DNA of 64,000 nucleotides from Psettodes erumei (Eukaryota; Chordata; Actinopteri; Pleuronectiformes; Psettodidae), in the NCBI GenBank assembly GCA_016785225.1, contig JAFBJZ010000861.1:1863001-1927000 (forward strand), read 5' to 3'. This document shows positions 40,361-51,109 of this stretch, piece by piece. The first letter of the stretch is position 1. Every line of letters starts with the position of its first letter. The translations under genes and the position numbers were made by a program. A model generated the notes under the pieces. The model saw only the letters and a list, made by a program, of their open reading frames with translations. It was not told the DNA's origin and did no database searches.

Positions 40361-41121
40361 GCGTACTACCTTCCGAACGATATGCGCCACCCGGGCCGCC
40401 ACAGCATCGCTGAGAACTATCTGCACACGCAGACGTGTTTAATGCAGGGTTACTAAAGCAATATTTAGTCAGGTGTGATTCACGTTCACTCTGCTTTTGA
40501 CCGCTCTCCCCACTGACTCGACACAGGCACGCGCAGGACAGTTACTCCGCCACTCGCTAGATGATGCTGCAGCCCGTTTTCCGTACAGATCCGGGGCAGG
40601 TTCTTACTGGAAAACGCAGGACGTGAGATGTGGGTCCGACGACACAAAAAAACAACAACCAAAAAAAAAACAACAACCAACACACCCCGTTGTTTCCTGC
40701 TTCTGTTATTGTGACGTTTTATAGCAAGATGCAGGATATTTAGTTTCAATCCAGGCATAATATGTGAAGAAAATTGAGCACGGTATGTAAATGTGTGTAT
40801 TCGTCCGCCGTTACTCACACCCTCAAATAAGCTCATTGTTTCGAGGGAAGCCGGGGCCTACGCTACAGACGACCGGCTGCTAAGTAAGGTGTGGGATTTT
40901 CAGATTTGCATGTCGGATTTCAGGTCTCTCTGTTTGGTCGCTTCGCGGAAGCAGAGCCGTTTTGGTGCAGCGCTGCTGTGCACTGTGTACCGTAGGGCGT
41001 CAGCGACGAGATCCTCCGTGACTTAGCCATTATTATTATTTTTAACCGGTAGTAAAGCAGTGCATGCCAGCCCTCAGCCGCACCACTTCGAATTATAACA
41101 ACGTGTGATTATCGGTTTCAG
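40361..41121. other. Intergenic / upstream region of the zinc-finger gene
   Basis: No gene is recognised. The stretch contains A-rich low complexity near 40645-40680 and a GC-richer part around 40800-41030. A possible donor (AA followed by gtaagg) lies at 40884 and a good acceptor (atcggtttcag) at 41121. A non-coding first exon of the zinc-finger gene ending near 40883 is therefore possible. Confidence 0.35.
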
Positions 41122-41167
41122 ATGTCCCTGTGATCTGCTAAAGAATGACAGCCCCTGCTCCCCCACT

Positions 41168-42220
41168 ATGGTTGTAGATGGTACCATGCTGGATAAAGCC
41201 AGTGACAAAGACCAACAGACTGGGCACTGCTCAGACTGTGGATGCAGTTTCAGTCTACCGCAGCCTGACCCCGACCCTGATTCAACCAGCACGCCTTCCC
41301 CTCCCGTACAGCAGCATGTGCTCAAGGCAAACGGCCCATCCAAGTGCCCGTCCTGCCAGGCGGGCGGCAGCCCGCCCAACTGCCAACGGCCGCACCGGCG
41401 CATGCGCCTGGACCCCCACAGCTGCAGCCTGTGCAACAAAACCTTCATCTCCTCCACCCACCTGACCCTTCACCTCGCCTCTCACAACAAGGAGAGAAAG
41501 TTCAGGTGTAGCACCTGTGGCAAGTACTTCCATCAGTCCTCCCACCTGATGGCGCACAAGATAATCCACAGCGGGGACAGGCCGTTCAAATGCCCGGAGT
41601 GTGGTAAGAGCTTCGGCCGCGCCTCACATCTCAAGACCCACCGCCGGCTCCACACAGGCGAGAAGCCCTTCAAGTGCGCCTACTGTGACAAGTCGTTCAC
41701 GCAGAAGGCCGGGCTCCTGGCACACATTCGTCTCCACACGGGGGAGCGGCCGTACAAGTGCGAGCAGTGTGGGGAGGGTTTTCGCTCCTTGTCCCTCCTG
41801 CTCGCTCACAAAGCTCAGGAGGCCTCTGGGCAGGCCAAACCAGCGTCCACGCCACCACTAACCCAACCGCAGAAAACACAAGATAGCCCGGAGGATCTGA
41901 AGTGCGGCGTCTGCTGCCGCACCTTTGTTCGATCGTCCTACATCAGGCTGCACATACGCCTCAAGAAGGGACAGCGACCTTACCACTGCAAAGTGTGCAA
42001 CAAGACCTTTGTCAAGCTGGACACGTTTGTGAACCACTGCGATAAACACCTGAGGCAGAAAAGGGATAAAAGCAAGGAGATTAAAGTCAAAGTTGTTAAA
42101 CCTCCTCTGTTTGTTCCACTCTCCAGGTCTCCTTCTCCCGAATCTTCGTCCACACAACCTTTGTCCTCTGAGGTCAACACACGCTCCAGATCGAAAGCAA
42201 AAAGTAAAACAGAGCAATGA
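41168..42220 (+). CDS. C2H2 zinc-finger protein, orthology not determined
   Basis: A probable nuclear DNA-binding protein of 350 residues encoded in one exon. Five canonical C2H2 fingers are visible: CSLCNKTF...H..H, CSTCGKYF, CPECGKSF, CAYCDKSF, and, last, CKVCNKTF...H...H. Two further modules are degenerate: CEQCGEGF and CGVCCRTF lack the final histidine. TGEKP and TGERP linkers join the fingers. The N-terminal part is Pro/Ser-rich with CSDC and CPSC pairs, and the C-terminal tail is Lys/Ser-rich (RSRSKAKSKTEQ), a likely nuclear localisation signal. The ATG at 41168 is the first in frame after the acceptor at 41121; the frame is open further 5' (to an ATG at 41105), but that lies in the intron. 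The gene is divergent from the sacsin-like gene and convergent with prmt2. I do not recognise a specific orthologue. Confidence 0.85.
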   Translation: MVVDGTMLDKASDKDQQTGHCSDCGCSFSLPQPDPDPDSTSTPSPPVQQHVLKANGPSKCPSCQAGGSPPNCQRPHRRMRLDPHSCSLCNKTFISSTHLTLHLASHNKERKFRCSTCGKYFHQSSHLMAHKIIHSGDRPFKCPECGKSFGRASHLKTHRRLHTGEKPFKCAYCDKSFTQKAGLLAHIRLHTGERPYKCEQCGEGFRSLSLLLAHKAQEASGQAKPASTPPLTQPQKTQDSPEDLKCGVCCRTFVRSSYIRLHIRLKKGQRPYHCKVCNKTFVKLDTFVNHCDKHLRQKRDKSKEIKVKVVKPPLFVPLSRSPSPESSSTQPLSSEVNTRSRSKAKSKTEQ

Positions 42221-42295
42221 CAAGAGGGTGCATCCGCTGACACGAAAAAGGCCCTTAATTGAGAAATGTGCTGGAACACTTCTGCCACAGCACAT

Positions 42296-42301
42296 AATAA
42301 A
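42296..42301 (+). terminator. Candidate polyadenylation signal of the zinc-finger gene
   Basis: AATAAA lies 76 bp after the stop codon, implying a very short 3' UTR. Minus-strand AATAAA (TTTATT at 42391-42396) lies about 90 bp further on, so this gene and prmt2 end almost back to back. Confidence 0.5.
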
Positions 42302-42390
42302 GAAATGCAGGATATTGTTTCATGTCTCCTAAACACCCCCAGAACACAATGTGGTTTATATCAGCCTGGGGTTACCACTTGTACAGTTAT

Positions 42391-42396
42391 TTTATT
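42391..42396 (-). terminator. Candidate polyadenylation signal of prmt2
   Basis: Minus-strand AATAAA about 640 bp after the prmt2 stop codon. The region 42397-43031 carries no other gene signal and is taken as 3' UTR. Confidence 0.4.
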
Positions 42397-43031
42397 TAGA
42401 ATAATTAATTTTATTGTGAAAATTTGAGGTTTGTTTTTAATGCATATTTTAGCTCATAAGTGTAATTAACATTTGTTCCAGTGGCAGTTCATGGGCATAC
42501 ACTGCTCACTTTAATCTTTTCATATACAAAAAGAAAAGTACATCTCGAACCATTTTAATTCATGGTAAATCTGTTGCTCTTTTAAATCCATACAAGGCTA
42601 TTTGGCCTGTATAGCACGTGTAAAAATGACAAACAATGCACTCATTGCATGGTTGACCACAGATCTATTAAAAATGTTTGTTTTTTTTATTTCAGTTGTC
42701 AAAACAACACTGTCTTGTATAAAACCTATTTTCCCACTGACCCCAGTCAGCACTGAGGTTGAAGTTACAGTGACTCTTCACAGTTCCCTCTAAGCATGGA
42801 CTGGAAAGTTTTCCCGTGCCTGCCTCGTGGTGATTTGAATCACCTGGGCCTGTGGTTATCAGATGCTCCGTGGTATGGCTGCCAGATGAGGCCGTTGACT
42901 GTCACGTTCCTTGTAAGGGCGTAATATTCCAGCAGCTCACAGCTGACACCTCTCTGACCCTAAACTTAACAGATAGACTGGATGGGTTTTCTGTGGAGCT
43001 CTACTGCTGCTGATGACACGGTGAGAGTCCG

Positions 43032-46000
43032 TCACCTCCACATGGGAAAACACTTCGTCCCGACCTACGGATGCAAGACAGACAAAAAATAAGCAAGTGA
43101 ACAACTTTAAGAACACCAAAGATAAAGTTGGGACTCTTGGGGGGGGTGATGTATGTAAACAGTGCTATGAAAGACTGTAAAATCACTGTACAGGACGTCA
43201 CTCAAAACAGGTGTATAAAGTGAAGATTTGATGCTTACCTGGCAGTTGTCCGCGTCTTCTGTGCTGCTGTTTATGTTCCAGTGCAGGGTAACGGTCATGT
43301 GACGTCTCCAGACGGAGTTCCTGCGCAGGACGATGGTTCCGCGGATCGAGTCCCCTGCGTGCACACTGACTGGCCTGTCGAGCATGAACAGAGTCTGCTT
43401 CCAGTGTGTCGGACTGGAGAGAAAAGAAATCGTGTTCCTTTAGTCCATTGCAGGTACAATATATTTTTTTGATTTATTAGAATAGGTTATGCAGCCTGCA
43501 ACATATAGACATGTGCTCAGACAGTGGTTATAAAGTCCAGAGTATTTGTAGGTTCACCTCTCACTAATTTTGATCATTTGAATTAAGCGTGTCTGCAGTG
43601 AAGTCTCATCATCGCTGTTGTCAGTGAATAAACCGTCCTTCTTCATGTAACACCCTCACAACAAAGCGAATAAGTGTTTAAGGAAGTTTTATACTCTGAG
43701 TTGGGTCCGGTGTTTAGCTCCACTGTTGCGCCTCCTGTCTCCATGTTCTCGAAGTGAACAGTGAACCAGGCAGTGAATCCATGGAATACACCAGACTTCT
43801 CCACGCGAAAATGAAACTGACCCTTCATTTCCTGAGAAATGAAACCCATGCCTCATTAGTTGGGAAATACAGCATGAATGTGGATGAAGCAGTTTGTAAT
43901 AGTCAAACTCACATACACACACACACACACACACACACCTCCAGGTCTTTGACTTGCAGAGTGTACATGTCCAGGTGGATGACCTGAAGGGGAGCGGAGA
44001 GGCAGTCGTTGGGCTCAATGAGGTGGCTGAACTTGGGTTTGGCAAAGAACTCCTGCTGTGCCAAAGGCCTGCAGAGATGAAAAAATGTAATTTTAGCAAA
44101 ACAAGGTAACAAAGCAACAGAATAGATCACAAACAACTACAGGGTTTCTTGGTTTTTCTCAGAGTAAATTTGAACACACGTGCAACGTAATGTGTACTGG
44201 ATATGAAGTATTGGGGACCAGCATAGATTATGAAACTGTATGAATTTAGACAGCGCTGACTCATCTCCATGTGTTTCATGTACAGTAAAATATAATGGCA
44301 CAAAGAGGCATCACATGCAAAGTTTCTTCTCATAACGTGAAATTTGATCTTCAACATTGGGACCCTGTTGTTTGTACAACATCAGGCTTTGTGAGTGTAA
44401 ATATGAGTCAGACGACAAAAAGGTCAAAGAAAACAGCTGACCAATGGCTCTTACTGAAGAGGGGTGAAGTCCAGGCCATAGGGTCGCTCCCAGAAGGCCA
44501 TTCTCTCTGCATAATAGCTGTCAGCCTGACATGGCACCAGGGTGAGTGCCCCAGATGAGGGCCACATGGTGCCGCCTTCGTTCAGCCAGCGGTCCCGAGC
44601 CAGCAGCACCGACTCCACCATGAACTCAAACTAGACCAGAGGGGAGTTAGAAGCAGAGGGGTACATATTCAAACCTCCACAGGACTGAGAGCATGATGGA
44701 AACAATTGACACTGACGGAGCATCCAGAATGCAAACATCTCCACGGCAGCTTTTTAGTGGTAGCGAGCACATCGGCGGTGTCATGATTACCAGCAGGCAG
44801 TTACCCATCCACTCAGACACCAGGACGTCCACCTGCTCATGCAACTCGATCTCCTCAGCTCGTCCCTGGAGCACCGTGACAACCTCCTCGCAGCCGTTCT
44901 GCTTCACCAGCTGTCTGGTGTACTCCGCCATGGAGCTCGCCTCCACGGCGTACACCTGCGATACCAAGGCTTAACTTACACACTGCGTGCGCATTGCTTT
45001 TTTTTTTTTTTTTTACTATGTAGCAACTCTCCTCATCCAGCAGATGGAAGTATTGGTTCTCTATTGTATGAGTAGAATAGAACAGACTCCTATCACTTGT
45101 GGCATATGCATGAATAGAAAGTTCCCATTGGCTGCGTGTATTTTTTATGTTTTGTATGTAAAAAAAAATTTAAGCCAAAAAAGCTTAATCCAACAGGTAC
45201 TGATACACATACAAACATTCTATGTGTGTGTGTGCGCTGGTGTCTGAGTGTTTAAGCAATTTCCTCGGCAGCCATACTGTTGACATTACCACTGAGGGCT
45301 GCGCCAGCTGAGCGCAGAACAAGCTGATGATGCCGGTCCCACAGCCGAGGTCCATCACCACCTTATTCCTCAGAGAAGCGCTGTTGCTGAGAATAACCTG
45401 CCGGTACGCCTCAGTGCGACTCTTGTCCGACAACATCTCCAAGTGAAGCCTCTGTATCGTTAGACAAAACAAAATAAAAAGCACTAAGTGATGTTGGTCA
45501 CTGAGGTGAATAGAGAACTGTCAAAACATATTTTTATCAAGCCTGTATTGTCAGTTTTGCACAGATATTTCACATTGCATTGCATATTGCACAAATCAAG
45601 GCATTCCTAAATTTTTAGTAGAATTTCCTACTTTCCTGGCAGTCATACTTTTCAGTTTATTCCAGCACAGGATGATAATCAGTCGCTAGACTGAGACTTG
45701 GAAACTTGGTTGAGAGGAAATCCATCAAAACTTTAATTTTGCCCCAGGAAGAGCAGCAGTTAGGATAACAAGGTCTCAACTAATGGGGATCCACCGGGGA
45801 TCCACCAGGGATCCACCAGGGACCCCCCCCCCAAAAAAAAAAGAAAAAAAGAATTTTCAGCAATTTTCATACATCAGGGCCTGTTTCCTGAGTGGTGCAT
45901 TCAAGGAGAGACTAAGATGTAGAGGTTTCAAACAATATTCAACATGAATTCTGGGGTTGTCCCTAAACACACCACCAAAGAACTGTGCATCCCAGCTACT

Positions 46001-46610
46001 GCATTACAGAGAACTTTGACATAAAGAAAAGATGGTGTTCATTGTGATGGATTCCCTGAATCTCGTAAGATTCAAGTATGTACGTGTTTATTTTTTAGAA
46101 CTACCGAAGTCAAACGCATAGCTGCAAATCAGTCTAATTGGGTATTGCATGGCTAAAATTAGCACTACGTGCAACTTGTTGATAATCAGGCTGAGACATG
46201 CAGAACATAATGGTTCTCTAAAGTTTCTAACCAGCGTCCCATAACTGCCAAAGTATTCTTCGTCCTGCCATGGGTCCTCCAGGGAGCTGTCCTCCTCTTC
46301 AGCAGCGTCCGGGCGCAGGTAGCAGGCAGGAACATAACCTTTGACCCCCCGCAGCTCTGCCCACCACCAGTCAGATGAAGGCTTGGCGTGCACAAGCAGC
46401 TTGTCCCCGCTGCTGAAGCTAAGCTGTGGGACAAAGACGACGCGGTCAGCGCTCGTACCCCGACTGTCACCCTGCTGGTGTGAAGAATGCAGCCGATGAA
46501 AAGTGTCTGTGTGCGTCTCCGACCTGATCGCCGCCGCTTCCCGTGAAATCGGACAAAGCAACGCGCTCCTCTGGAGATGCGTCGTACTCCTCCTCTTTCT
46601 CCGCCTGCAT
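43032..46610 (-). CDS. prmt2: Protein arginine N-methyltransferase 2
   Basis: PRMT2 is a nuclear type I arginine methyltransferase with an N-terminal SH3 domain that acts as a transcriptional coregulator. Coding exons in order: 46610-46524, 46423-46232, 45451-45290, 44955-44791, 44630-44455, 44068-43939, 43831-43695, 43413-43239, 43064-43032. They give 418 residues, close to human (433). The SH3 domain occupies about residues 14-72 (VALSDFTGSGGDQLSFSSGD and the Trp cluster DWWWAEL). Then come WQDEEYFGSYGTL, the SAM-binding motif MDLGCGTGIISLFCA (near 126-140), the double-E loop SEWMGNCLLFEFM (both glutamates present), and the THW motif (PTHWKQ, near 351). The protein ends VGTKCFPMWR, matching human VGEKVFPIWR. 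The catalytic residues I can check are intact. The exon ending at 43939 uses the first GT of a microsatellite as its donor. Confidence 0.96.
43913..43938. repeat. (AC)n microsatellite that forms the prmt2 exon 6 donor
   Basis: On the minus strand the exon ends CTGGAG at 43939 and is followed directly by GTGTGTGT for about 24 bp, then ATGTGAG. The first GT of the repeat is the only donor that matches the protein. Confidence 0.9.
45784..45823. repeat. Short tandem repeat of GGGATCCACC units
   Basis: Three to four copies of a unit of about 11-12 bp containing GGGATCCACC, followed by a C run and an A run. It lies in prmt2 intron 2. Confidence 0.7.
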
Positions 46611-46735
46611 GCTCGACGGCTGTTTGCTCTCCCTTAGGAAACGACTGGGACCCTTTCGCGACGCACGGTTACGCAACACGGTGTAATTTGAAATGTGAGA
46701 TGAGCGGTAAAAACATCGCCACAACACTTCCTGTT

Positions 46736-46743
46736 TTGACGTC
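46736..46743. promoter_or_regulatory. CRE-like site upstream of prmt2
   Basis: TTGACGTCGG about 126 bp upstream of the prmt2 start codon contains TGACGTC, one base from a full CRE palindrome (TGACGTCA). This is a plausible proximal promoter element for the minus-strand gene. Confidence 0.35.
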
Positions 46744-46819
46744 GGCTGAAGTTACCGCTACCTTCACGTGCTGTCGGAAATAATCGCGCTCGACAGTTTC
46801 CCGACAAGGTGGAGATCAT

Positions 46820-47154
46820 GTCAGAAATTGATTGCAGCTATGCTATGTGCTTTATGTTGAATATTTGCCGCTCACATTACACCTTATCTTCCACCTTCTC
46901 CTCTTAATTTTTCCACTATAGTAATTTCACCGAATTCACTTAATTATTACAATCTAATTCTTATTTTCTAATTAAATCATTCAACGTAAAATATAAAGGA
47001 GAATATAGGAGGAGCACACAAAGGCCACACCGCGCTCTGGAGTAGAGGATAGAAACGACTGTTTTATTTTACAAAGTTTTGAGTTCACTACAATTTAACT
47101 TATACGAGTATATTTAAGCAAAAAATAAGTATTACTTGTTTTTTAGTGTGTGTG

Positions 47155-47195
<41 letters not shown>

Positions 47196-47340
47196 ATGTA
47201 TATATATATATATATATGATATTCTTGTTTTTGGAAATTATTGAGAATGATTAACATACTTTACACTTGGTTGTTTTGTGTTGAGTAAATTAAATTAAGA
47301 AAGAATTAAGGCACATTATGCGGTATAAAAACATTACAAA
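46820..47340. other. Intergenic region between prmt2 promoter and ercc1 3' end
   Basis: AT-rich DNA without a recognised gene. It contains a composite GT/AT/GT/AT microsatellite at 47146-47218. Confidence 0.7.
47146..47218. repeat. Composite GT/AT microsatellite
   Basis: A run of GT, then AT, then GT, then AT dinucleotides over about 73 bp. Only isolated bases interrupt it. Confidence 0.95.
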
Positions 47341-47341
47341 A

Positions 47342-47347
47342 TTTATT
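47342..47347 (-). terminator. Candidate polyadenylation signal of ercc1
   Basis: Minus-strand AATAAA about 235 bp past the ercc1 stop codon, in AT-rich DNA. Confidence 0.45.
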
Positions 47348-47579
47348 TTCATAAAAAAGAACAATTAACAAAGGATATTACTCCATTAAGAAAGCAAAAA
47401 AGCATGGAATCGTGTACAGCTCCAGCACTTGAAAAGTTCACCATAAATCCTTTAAACAATCCTCGCCGACTCAGTCACGTTTTACACATTTCTTTCTCTG
47501 ACTCAGTTCAGTCTGTTCAATGTGATTAGCCTAATCAAGTTCCTTTCAGAGGCATGTCACACATCGTTGGTCAGAAGTT

Positions 47580-50500
47580 TCAGCTGTCTTTTGTTTGCGA
47601 CTTGAGAAAGGGCTTGTGCAGCACATCGTGGAGTCGTCTCGCCTGCAAGCACAAAATTCAACATTCAACAAATGTTCCATGTACCTCCTGCATATTCATG
47701 TCCTGCATATGTATGTTTACTTACTTTTTGAGGACCAAGGCCTGGACAGAGAACCAGGTCTTCCTTAGATGCATTGATGATCCCTTCTATAGACTGTTTA
47801 AAAAAAAAAGAAGCACAAAGTTCATTATCTTTGTGTACTGACCAGATAATTCCCTCTGAGAAAATTGCTAAATGAAACTAAGTTGCTGTGCAGACTAGCA
47901 AATGGACTGAAAATACTGTTCTACATTCAGAAGTACTCACAGAGAAAGTGGATAGCAAGGTAATGGCATCGGTCTTGTTTATAGACTTGACAGTGGTCAG
48001 GCAATCTGTAACCTTAAAATAAACATCCAAATCCAATCAGACTCTGAAAAACACTGCGAGACTTTGGCAGATTAGTTTCCTCGACATTTCTATAGGACTG
48101 AATTATATTCGGTCACACTAAGATGTCTTTTCTGTTTTTCTGAATTGGCAAAACGATCACATTAAAAACAGAACAGGGTGAATCCACCCACCTTTGACAG
48201 ATAGTCCTTTTCGACTTGCTCCTTCAGTAGGTCTGCTGGTTTCTTTTCATATGACTTATATGTTTCCAGGTAACGCCCTGCCTCCTCTGGACTGTCCAAG
48301 TGAAAAAGCAAAAATATTAGTTTTGTGTATTCATTTTATTTTAATAGTTTATTTGCCAGGCACAATGCTTGCTTACCAAAAGAAAAAGGAAAATGAGCTG
48401 GAGATAGGCTACCAGGCTCAAGGCTACCAGTATCACATCCAAATCTATGGTTTTCCCAGTAGACTGTCTTTTATGTCTGTGTCCTGTAGCCACTGATCAG
48501 TTTTCTTGGCAATGTGTTGCAGGTCTTACCTCCAAGCCAAAATGAGAGTGCAGTCAGCCATGATGCAAATGCGAGCCAACTCCTTCAGTGCATGATGAGG
48601 ATCTTTCTGTGATGGAAAAATGAAGGTCAGCGAGAAAAACCTTCATCGATTTGGGAATGTGGGAGTTGTAAATAGAGATGCCTTGAAGAAGTGTTTTTGG
48701 AACAAATCCTTTTCATACAAAATGTATACAACATTTGAACGTTTTAATACTCATCTCTCAGACAAAGAGCTATGGTAGTTAAGAACACTTCCTTGAAAGA
48801 TGTGGAGGTATTTGTGTTTTTGTTAGTTAACGGCTTCCTGCAGCTGACCATCATTCATGGTATGAATAAAAGCAGGAGATTGAAAATGTGTAGGAAATAG
48901 GTGGAATAATAAAAAACAATTTAAAGTTTTTTTTTTTAAATGAGCGTTTTCATTTATCATATTGTTATAACTGAAAAAAATGATAGAATTTTCATCAGAT
49001 TTGATATGCAGCATCCAATGAACTAAAACATCTCTTGAGCTGCCCCAGCAATATTAAATGCAAGGTTTCATGAATACCAACGACCGAAATACTACCAGAT
49101 GGAACACTTCTGTTTGTAAAACATTAGCACTCTCAGCCTTGTGACTCAGAGAATGTTGATTGAACTGATACAACTCATCAATGTCAAGGTCACTGTTAAA
49201 AAAAACTTTTTTATTTATTTCTATCTGTTTATTTCACATACCACGTCTACTTGGACCAGTAACACTCGAAGGGTGAATGTCTGTCCAAGCTGCTTCAAAC
49301 GGTCGTGGATATAGTTTGGGTTGAGGTTGTGATACCGCAGACTTAAAGCCGGTTCCACAACCAGCGTCAAACACACAAGAGAAAGAAAATGTAAGAAAAA
49401 AGTGCGTAGCCAACATTGAAAATCAAATGTTTCTGTATAGTTTTGCACCTCTGTGTGCACATGCAAATACCCGTTCTCGGCCTCACGCACGTGGACACAA
49501 TGGTTTTAAGGCACAGAAACCCACCTGAGGAAGAGAGCACAAGTTGTTTGTCCCAACACATAGTCCGGTACAACATCTCCAAACTCCCATGGAACACTCC
49601 TCACAAACTTCAGGATGGGATTTCCTCTCTGAGCGAGTAAACACAAACATGTGATGTGAGACCTGCCACTGTGCAAACCAACTAAGAAATGCGAAAACAC
49701 TTTTATTTCTTTTCAGATACAGCATACCTGATCCTTTATGGGAAGTATCTTTTTTATATGTAAGCACCATCAAATCAGGACAAATTCCTTGTAATGCAAA
49801 TTACTTGGCAATAAAACTGATTCTGATTCTGATTCTGATTCTGATTCTGATCTTAATGTTAATTTACCTGGTACAGTGACAGTGAAGTGAAAAAGCAGGA
49901 ATTGAGATTGAATCAACTGTCATGATTTCCTGTAATCCCTACACCTGCCATTGCCTGAGTAAACAAACAACCAGCCATCGATTCTGAGCCATACCTGTCG
50001 AGGGCTGACAATGATGCTGCTTCCAGACCCCACTGGTTTGGGACCCAGACTGAGGCTTGCATCTGACTTTTGACAGATGTCGTCTTTGAGGTCTGCGTCA
50101 GCCGCCTGCGTCTCCTCACTCTTCTGAACCCCCTCAGATCCACATTCAGTCCCATTAGCAGAGTCCTGGACTGTTTCCCATGTTCCTGTAGCCGATGATT
50201 CAGAGCCTTGTTTCAGGCTGGTAACCCCAGCACCTTCGTTCCTGGGCAGTTTGAGGGGAGCCTCTCTCTGATGAGCAGGAGCCACACTGCTTTTACTCTG
50301 GACGATATATTCTGCATAAGATAAGGGCTGGTCCACTGAGTCAGGAGCAGGCTTTTCTGAAGATGCAGATGAGCCTGAGGTGATTTGTCCTCCTTTGGAT
50401 GAAGACAGAAACTGCGGCTTTGGCTGGAATAAAATTACACGTATATTTACATTTGAGAATTACGAGTGACTTAATGTAAAAAATAAATAAATAAATAAAT

Positions 50501-50709
50501 AAAAATCAGTAGCGAGCTCCCCTGGCCAAAACGGTGTGTTGGTAAGCTGTTTAATACTTAAAAAATTGTAGTTACTAGTTGGAAAGGTAGCATTTGTTAG
50601 CTGGCTCTGATACGTTAGCGTTCAATTCAAATTCAATTGACAATATACGGACCGGTGTTCTTTCTTTGGTGAATGCAGAATCGTCCAGGTTGATGTTAAA
50701 CCTCTTCAT
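47580..50709 (-). CDS. ercc1: DNA excision repair protein ERCC1
   Basis: ERCC1 is the non-catalytic partner of XPF (ERCC4). The heterodimer makes the 5' incision in nucleotide excision repair and also acts in interstrand crosslink repair. Coding exons in order: 50709-50653, 50423-49995, 49628-49525, 49341-49242, 48606-48530, 48291-48192, 48012-47941, 47793-47725, 47642-47580. They give 356 residues with consistent phases; human is 297, the extra length being a Ser/Glu-rich, poorly conserved N-terminal half in exon 2. The XPA-binding segment SSIIVSPRQRGNPILKFVRSVPW is split across exons 2-3. The central nuclease-like fold follows (LRYHNLNPNYIH, VLLVQVDV, ADCTLILAWSPEEAGRYLE) and lacks the catalytic ERKxxxD motif, as expected for ERCC1. 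The C-terminal double helix-hairpin-helix ends in LCPGLGPQKARRLHDVLHKP. The start ATG gives MKRFNINLDDSAF. Confidence 0.97.
49740..49852. mobile_element. Retroposon 3'-tail-like remnant with TGATTC hexamer repeat
   Basis: A short AT-rich segment ending in TTGGCAATAAAACTGATTC is followed by about five tandem TGATTC units. The form (AATAAA-like end plus simple hexamer tail) resembles 3' ends of fish LINE-type elements. No coding part is present. A second sequence with aataaagtaattctgattct occurs near 52950-52970. It lies in ercc1 intron 2. Family assignment is by memory only. Confidence 0.4.
50480..50504. repeat. (AAAT)n microsatellite
   Basis: About six tandem AAAT units in the first intron of ercc1. 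Confidence 0.85.
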
Positions 50710-51097
50710 CGTGTCCCTCAACTAATAAAGACGTCTTTATTAAACACATGCCAGTCGTAAGATTTGTGCTCACTGTTGTCTCGCAGTGAGCGCAAATGCC
50801 AAACAGAGCAGCGACGATTGAACTTCCGGTGCATATCCTTCAGAATGAAAGGAACATCCGCGCAAATGTTTATACATACTTTTTGATCGTTGTTTAAACA
50901 TACAGCCATACAGAACTTGAGGGATAATAAAAACGATTGTGTAGATCACGACAATAGTCTGAAGCGCTTATCAGTAATTTACGTACGTAACCCAATCTTG
51001 AGTTTTTGGTTTGCTAACGTGGATTGACGTTACCTAGGAGATCGTGACGCCGCCATTCAAACCGCGCAGCATGGCATGCTGGGTACCTTTTCCCATC
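50710..51097. promoter_or_regulatory. Bidirectional promoter between ercc1 and the SON-like gene
   Basis: The ercc1 start codon (minus) and the inferred first exon of the SON-like gene (plus) are less than 400 bp apart, head to head. The interval holds an ETS-type site (ACTTCCGGT, 50822-50830) and a TGACG element in gatcgtgacgccgcc near 51041. Just downstream is a YY1-type motif, CATCATGGCGG, at 51095-51105. No TATA box is evident. These are features of housekeeping bidirectional promoters; activity is inferred. Confidence 0.55.
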
Positions 51098-51109
51098 ATG
51101 GCGGATCAG
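51098..51109 (+). other. First exon end / YY1-like ATGGCGG of the SON-like gene
   Basis: ATGGCGGATCAG is followed by the donor gtagtt. Spliced to the obvious acceptor at 53381 it would read M-A-D-Q-C-stop, so it is either a very short upstream ORF or simply a YY1 motif in a non-coding first exon. If the alternative AG at 53399 were used instead, the reading frame would stay open from this ATG into the main coding sequence. Confidence 0.45.

Noticed and set aside
20707..43031. S100B expected between dip2a and prmt2
   Set aside because: No EF-hand calcium-binding ORF or exon was seen on either strand, so it is not annotated.
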